Shown here in pieces: positions 43,701 to 44,731 of a DNA stretch of 44,731 nt. The translations under genes were made by a program, and so were the position numbers. Source of the DNA: Mesotaenium endlicherianum (Eukaryota > Streptophyta > Zygnematophyceae > Zygnematales > Mesotaeniaceae); contig WELA01009454.1 in the NCBI GenBank assembly GCA_009602735.1, positions 6,169 through 50,899 of the forward strand, given 5' to 3'. The first letter of the stretch is position 1, and every line of letters begins with the position of its first letter. The notes under the pieces are model-generated. The model was not told the origin of the DNA and made no database searches. It saw only the letters and a list, made by a program, of their open reading frames with translations.

Positions 43701-44335
43701 TCCTTGGGAACGGGGCTGCCTTCTTGACTCTCGATGTCTTTCTTGATGTCTTTTGGCGTGATCAAGGCCAAAAGAAGCTCGTGTCCCTTCCTCACAAGTC
43801 TCTTGAGTTGGAGGGCGGACAATAGTATCTCGTGTGCCGGCTTCTGGATGTCTTGGGTCTGGATATTCTGGATTGCGCGCAAAATACAGATTCTTGAAGT
43901 GATGTCATTCTTGATCTTGATAGTACCGGTCCTCCAATCAACTTGGGGGTTGTGCTTGGTCAACCAAGGCGTCCCTAGGATGACGTCGTACTTGCCCAAT
44001 TGCATGGGGGAGAACACTACTCTATCCTTGAAGGACTTGATAGAGAGTGCCAAGGGGTACGTCTTCTTGGAAGGGGTAGTATAGGAGAATCCATCGGGCA
44101 TCATAATCTCCTCGTCGTGGTCAAGAGTTCGCATAGTAATACCGTGCTTGGTGGCAAAATCTGCAGCAATGAAGTTGCCTTGAGCTCCGCTATCCACCAA
44201 GATGTGGACCTTCTCTCCTCCAAGGTAACCTCTCAAACTCATTGGGACTGGAACGTCGTCTTCAACGGGGGTCTCCACCTCACTTGGCGTGTTGCCTTCT
44301 CGTGAAGTGGGTCTTGGGGTGGTATGTAAGGTCAT
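40748..44335 (-). CDS. gypsy-B pol polyprotein, intact (1195 aa) with chromodomain
   Basis: A single uninterrupted frame from ATG 44335 to TGA 40748. Protease: [13 protein letters not shown] (DSG at 48-50). Reverse transcriptase: [33 protein letters not shown] and [11 protein letters not shown] (about 260-440). RNase [33 protein letters not shown], ending in [16 protein letters not shown]. Integrase: HHCC finger ([16 protein letters not shown] ... CDTCQRIKP) and core with [18 protein letters not shown] and [11 protein letters not shown], all three acidic residues present. A chromodomain ([13 protein letters not shown] ... [15 protein letters not shown], about 1090-1150) and a basic tail end the protein. 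All motifs are intact, so the enzyme could be functional. Chromodomains direct integration to modified chromatin in related elements. No gag is fused in front. Confidence 0.95.
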   Translation of the reverse strand: MTLHTTPRPTSREGNTPSEVETPVEDDVPVPMSLRGYLGGEKVHILVDSGAQGNFIAADFATKHGITMRTLDHDEEIMMPDGFSYTTPSKKTYPLALSIKSFKDRVVFSPMQLGKYDVILGTPWLTKHNPQVDWRTGTIKIKNDITSRICILRAIQNIQTQDIQKPAHEILLSALQLKRLVRKGHELLLALITPKDIKKDIESQEGSPVPKEIQEVFEDYKEVFSPELPKGLPPKRFVDHKIELEPGSKPISRPTFKMSYTELDEVKKQIKELLEHGFIRPSKSPFGAPVLFVKKKDGTLRMCVDYRALNKITIKNRYPLPRMDELMDRLVGAKYFTKIDLRSGYHQIRIAEPDIEKTAFRTRYGHFEFMVLPFGLTNAPATFMTMMNTIFQPMLDRFVVVFIDDILIYSKTLEEHARHLKEVLEVLKQNKLFAKESKCEFAKQEVEFLGLHVTADGIKIDPKKTTVVEEWPTPTTKKELQSFLGFANWYRKFIQGFSHIAAPLTDLLKKDRLYTWTEKEEEAFQELKRRLTTSPVLTLPSPNPDWPFHVITDASSYAIGAILLQDQGKGLQPIAYESRKLNPAEQNYTTTEREALAIVHALKVWRCYVEGRKVLVTTDHEALKHLQTQPYLSRRQARWSGYLQQYNITIQYQPGKTNPADPLSRLQLNAVMVSLKTDLEARFSAAYERDPYYKNGEAALDPCKKQEGNYWVRQDTGQRCVPNDLDLRLLLLREAHDNPLGGHFGILRTTGVLARTYCWPGMSKQVKEYCRSCDTCQRIKPSSQKAGGLLQPLPIPERQWTDISMDLIVDLPVTPRGHNAILTAVDRLTKMAHFIPTTTKATAPQLARLIFDNIFRLHGLPSRIVSDRDPRFTSHFWKNLFKNLGTSLDMSTAYHPQSDGQTERMNRTLKTSLKAYVSTLEQDWDMYLTPLEFAYNNTTQASTQESPFFLNYGFHPTTPLSFTAGHDEVPAATDFMETLEAALTAAKKALQHAQDAQARVANRSRREITYRVGDNVLLSSKNISLNNRPAGSKFSPKYLGPFKIIQQVNPVAFKLELPQTMHIDPVFHASLFKPYVQPDNKFPGRVTTPPAPTIVDDHLEYEVEDIVAMRNFRRQQQYLIKWKGYPDSENSWVAAHYLDKVQRKLKRFHAANPHLGPAPSLSTRSPKTSGRQPATIKKQQKTPWRQPARTRKRKN

Positions 44336-44731
44336 AGGTTTATGAAGTGCATTTTTGAGTATCAGGAAAGTATGTTTTGATTGTATAGTAAAGTAGAGTG
44401 CATTTTTGTGGTCATTTTGATATAAAGTTCATCGAATTTGGTCAAGTATTGAGAGAGTTATGGATTTCCGAAGTTCAATTAGTTTTGAGGTCGGTTGACG
44501 ACTGTCCTTAATTCGCGGTGAGCGCGACCGTCGGATTGACCGACAGCGTCGAGCGATCTGGCCCGTTAGAATGAACTCGAACCTTCACGTAAGTTCGGCT
44601 GACGCGGAGTGCCGACTAGGTCGATTTACCTAGAAGTTTCGGTTTAGCCTAGCGCGTCTAAGATAGAATATTCTAGTAATGTCGATGCATGTATGTGGAC
44701 GTCAATTCGGCCCGACACGTCAGATTAGACT
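44336..44731. other. sequence upstream of gypsy-B pol, no gag visible
   Basis: The 396 bases upstream of the pol ATG carry stops in the minus-strand frames and no zinc knuckle or capsid motif. It may be a spacer, the LTR/leader of a gag-less element, or an intron. The minus-strand segment around 44410-44463 (ATAACTCTCTCAATACTTG) resembles the plus-strand segment at 40577-40630 (ATATCTCTCTCACCAGTG). Confidence 0.5.

Larger units (their letters stand above)
39476..44731 (-). mobile_element. Ty3/gypsy chromovirus gypsy-B, 3' part, runs off the window
   Basis: Minus-strand order from the window end: leader or spacer, intact pol with chromodomain (44335-40748), a 770-base 3' untranslated region with tandem repeats, polypurine tract and 3' LTR (39978-39476). 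The open pol makes it much younger than gypsy-A. The 5' LTR and gag are not in the window. Confidence 0.85.

Noticed and set aside
1..44731. CRISPR arrays, rRNA or tRNA genes
   Set aside because: No direct-repeat/spacer pattern or tRNA/rRNA sequence was seen; the regular repeats present are LTRs, microsatellites and short tandem arrays.

Overview
The window looks like nuclear DNA of a green-lineage eukaryote, most likely a streptophyte (charophyte-type) alga. It holds one large intron-rich host gene surrounded by nested and decayed transposable elements. The evidence for the lineage is a CHASE-domain hybrid histidine kinase with the full plant cytokinin-receptor layout, Ty3/gypsy chromoviruses with chromodomains, and a plant-type initiator-Met tRNA primer-binding site. 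The species cannot be fixed from the sequence. Base composition falls into two compartments: GC-rich exons with CT-, TG- and GA-rich introns in the host gene, and AT-richer mobile-element territory elsewhere.

Layout. 1-484 is the 3' part of an LTR. It joins, at an ambiguous base, the gag of an unrelated retroelement on the minus strand (485-2397). 2398-4850 has no recognisable gene. 4921-15229 (+) is a 12-exon gene whose exons sum to 3957 nt (1318 codons plus TGA), with every intron GT-AG and every phase consistent. It encodes TM1, CHASE, TM2, HisKA, HATPase, a degenerate receiver and an active receiver, i.e. a cytokinin-receptor-like kinase. 15230-19136 is repeat-rich intergenic DNA ending in a 315-base gap (19137-19451), followed by a short tandem repeat.

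20614-35795 is a composite Ty3/gypsy chromovirus (here gypsy-A). It has 719- and 698-bp LTRs, a primer-binding site, and broken gag and pol with a chromodomain. It also has an extra 3' ORF (33229-34926) of unknown function. A solo LTR of its own family sits in reverse between gag and protease (22828-23547) with a perfect 5-bp duplication GACAG. A 5.74-kb DNA transposon (24864-30606) sits inside the reverse transcriptase. It has imperfect 36-37 bp terminal inverted repeats and two convergent genes: a zinc-ribbon/coiled-coil protein and a roughly 790-codon transposase-like protein of a family I cannot name. This is the best candidate for an undescribed element. Gypsy-A itself seems to lie near the 3' end of the ORF of a non-LTR retrotransposon on the minus strand (35796-38775), with a C2HC finger, reverse transcriptase and R2-like endonuclease. 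39476-44731 (-) is a second chromovirus (gypsy-B) with an intact 1195-aa pol, a 503-bp LTR and a 43-bp x3 tandem repeat. It runs off the window.

The only host gene with clear function is the receptor kinase. Its products would sense a ligand in the CHASE domain, autophosphorylate His459 and relay phosphate to Asp1218 of the C-terminal receiver. The rest of the window records layered transposition: the non-LTR element first, gypsy-A into it, then a gypsy-A sibling and the DNA transposon into gypsy-A.
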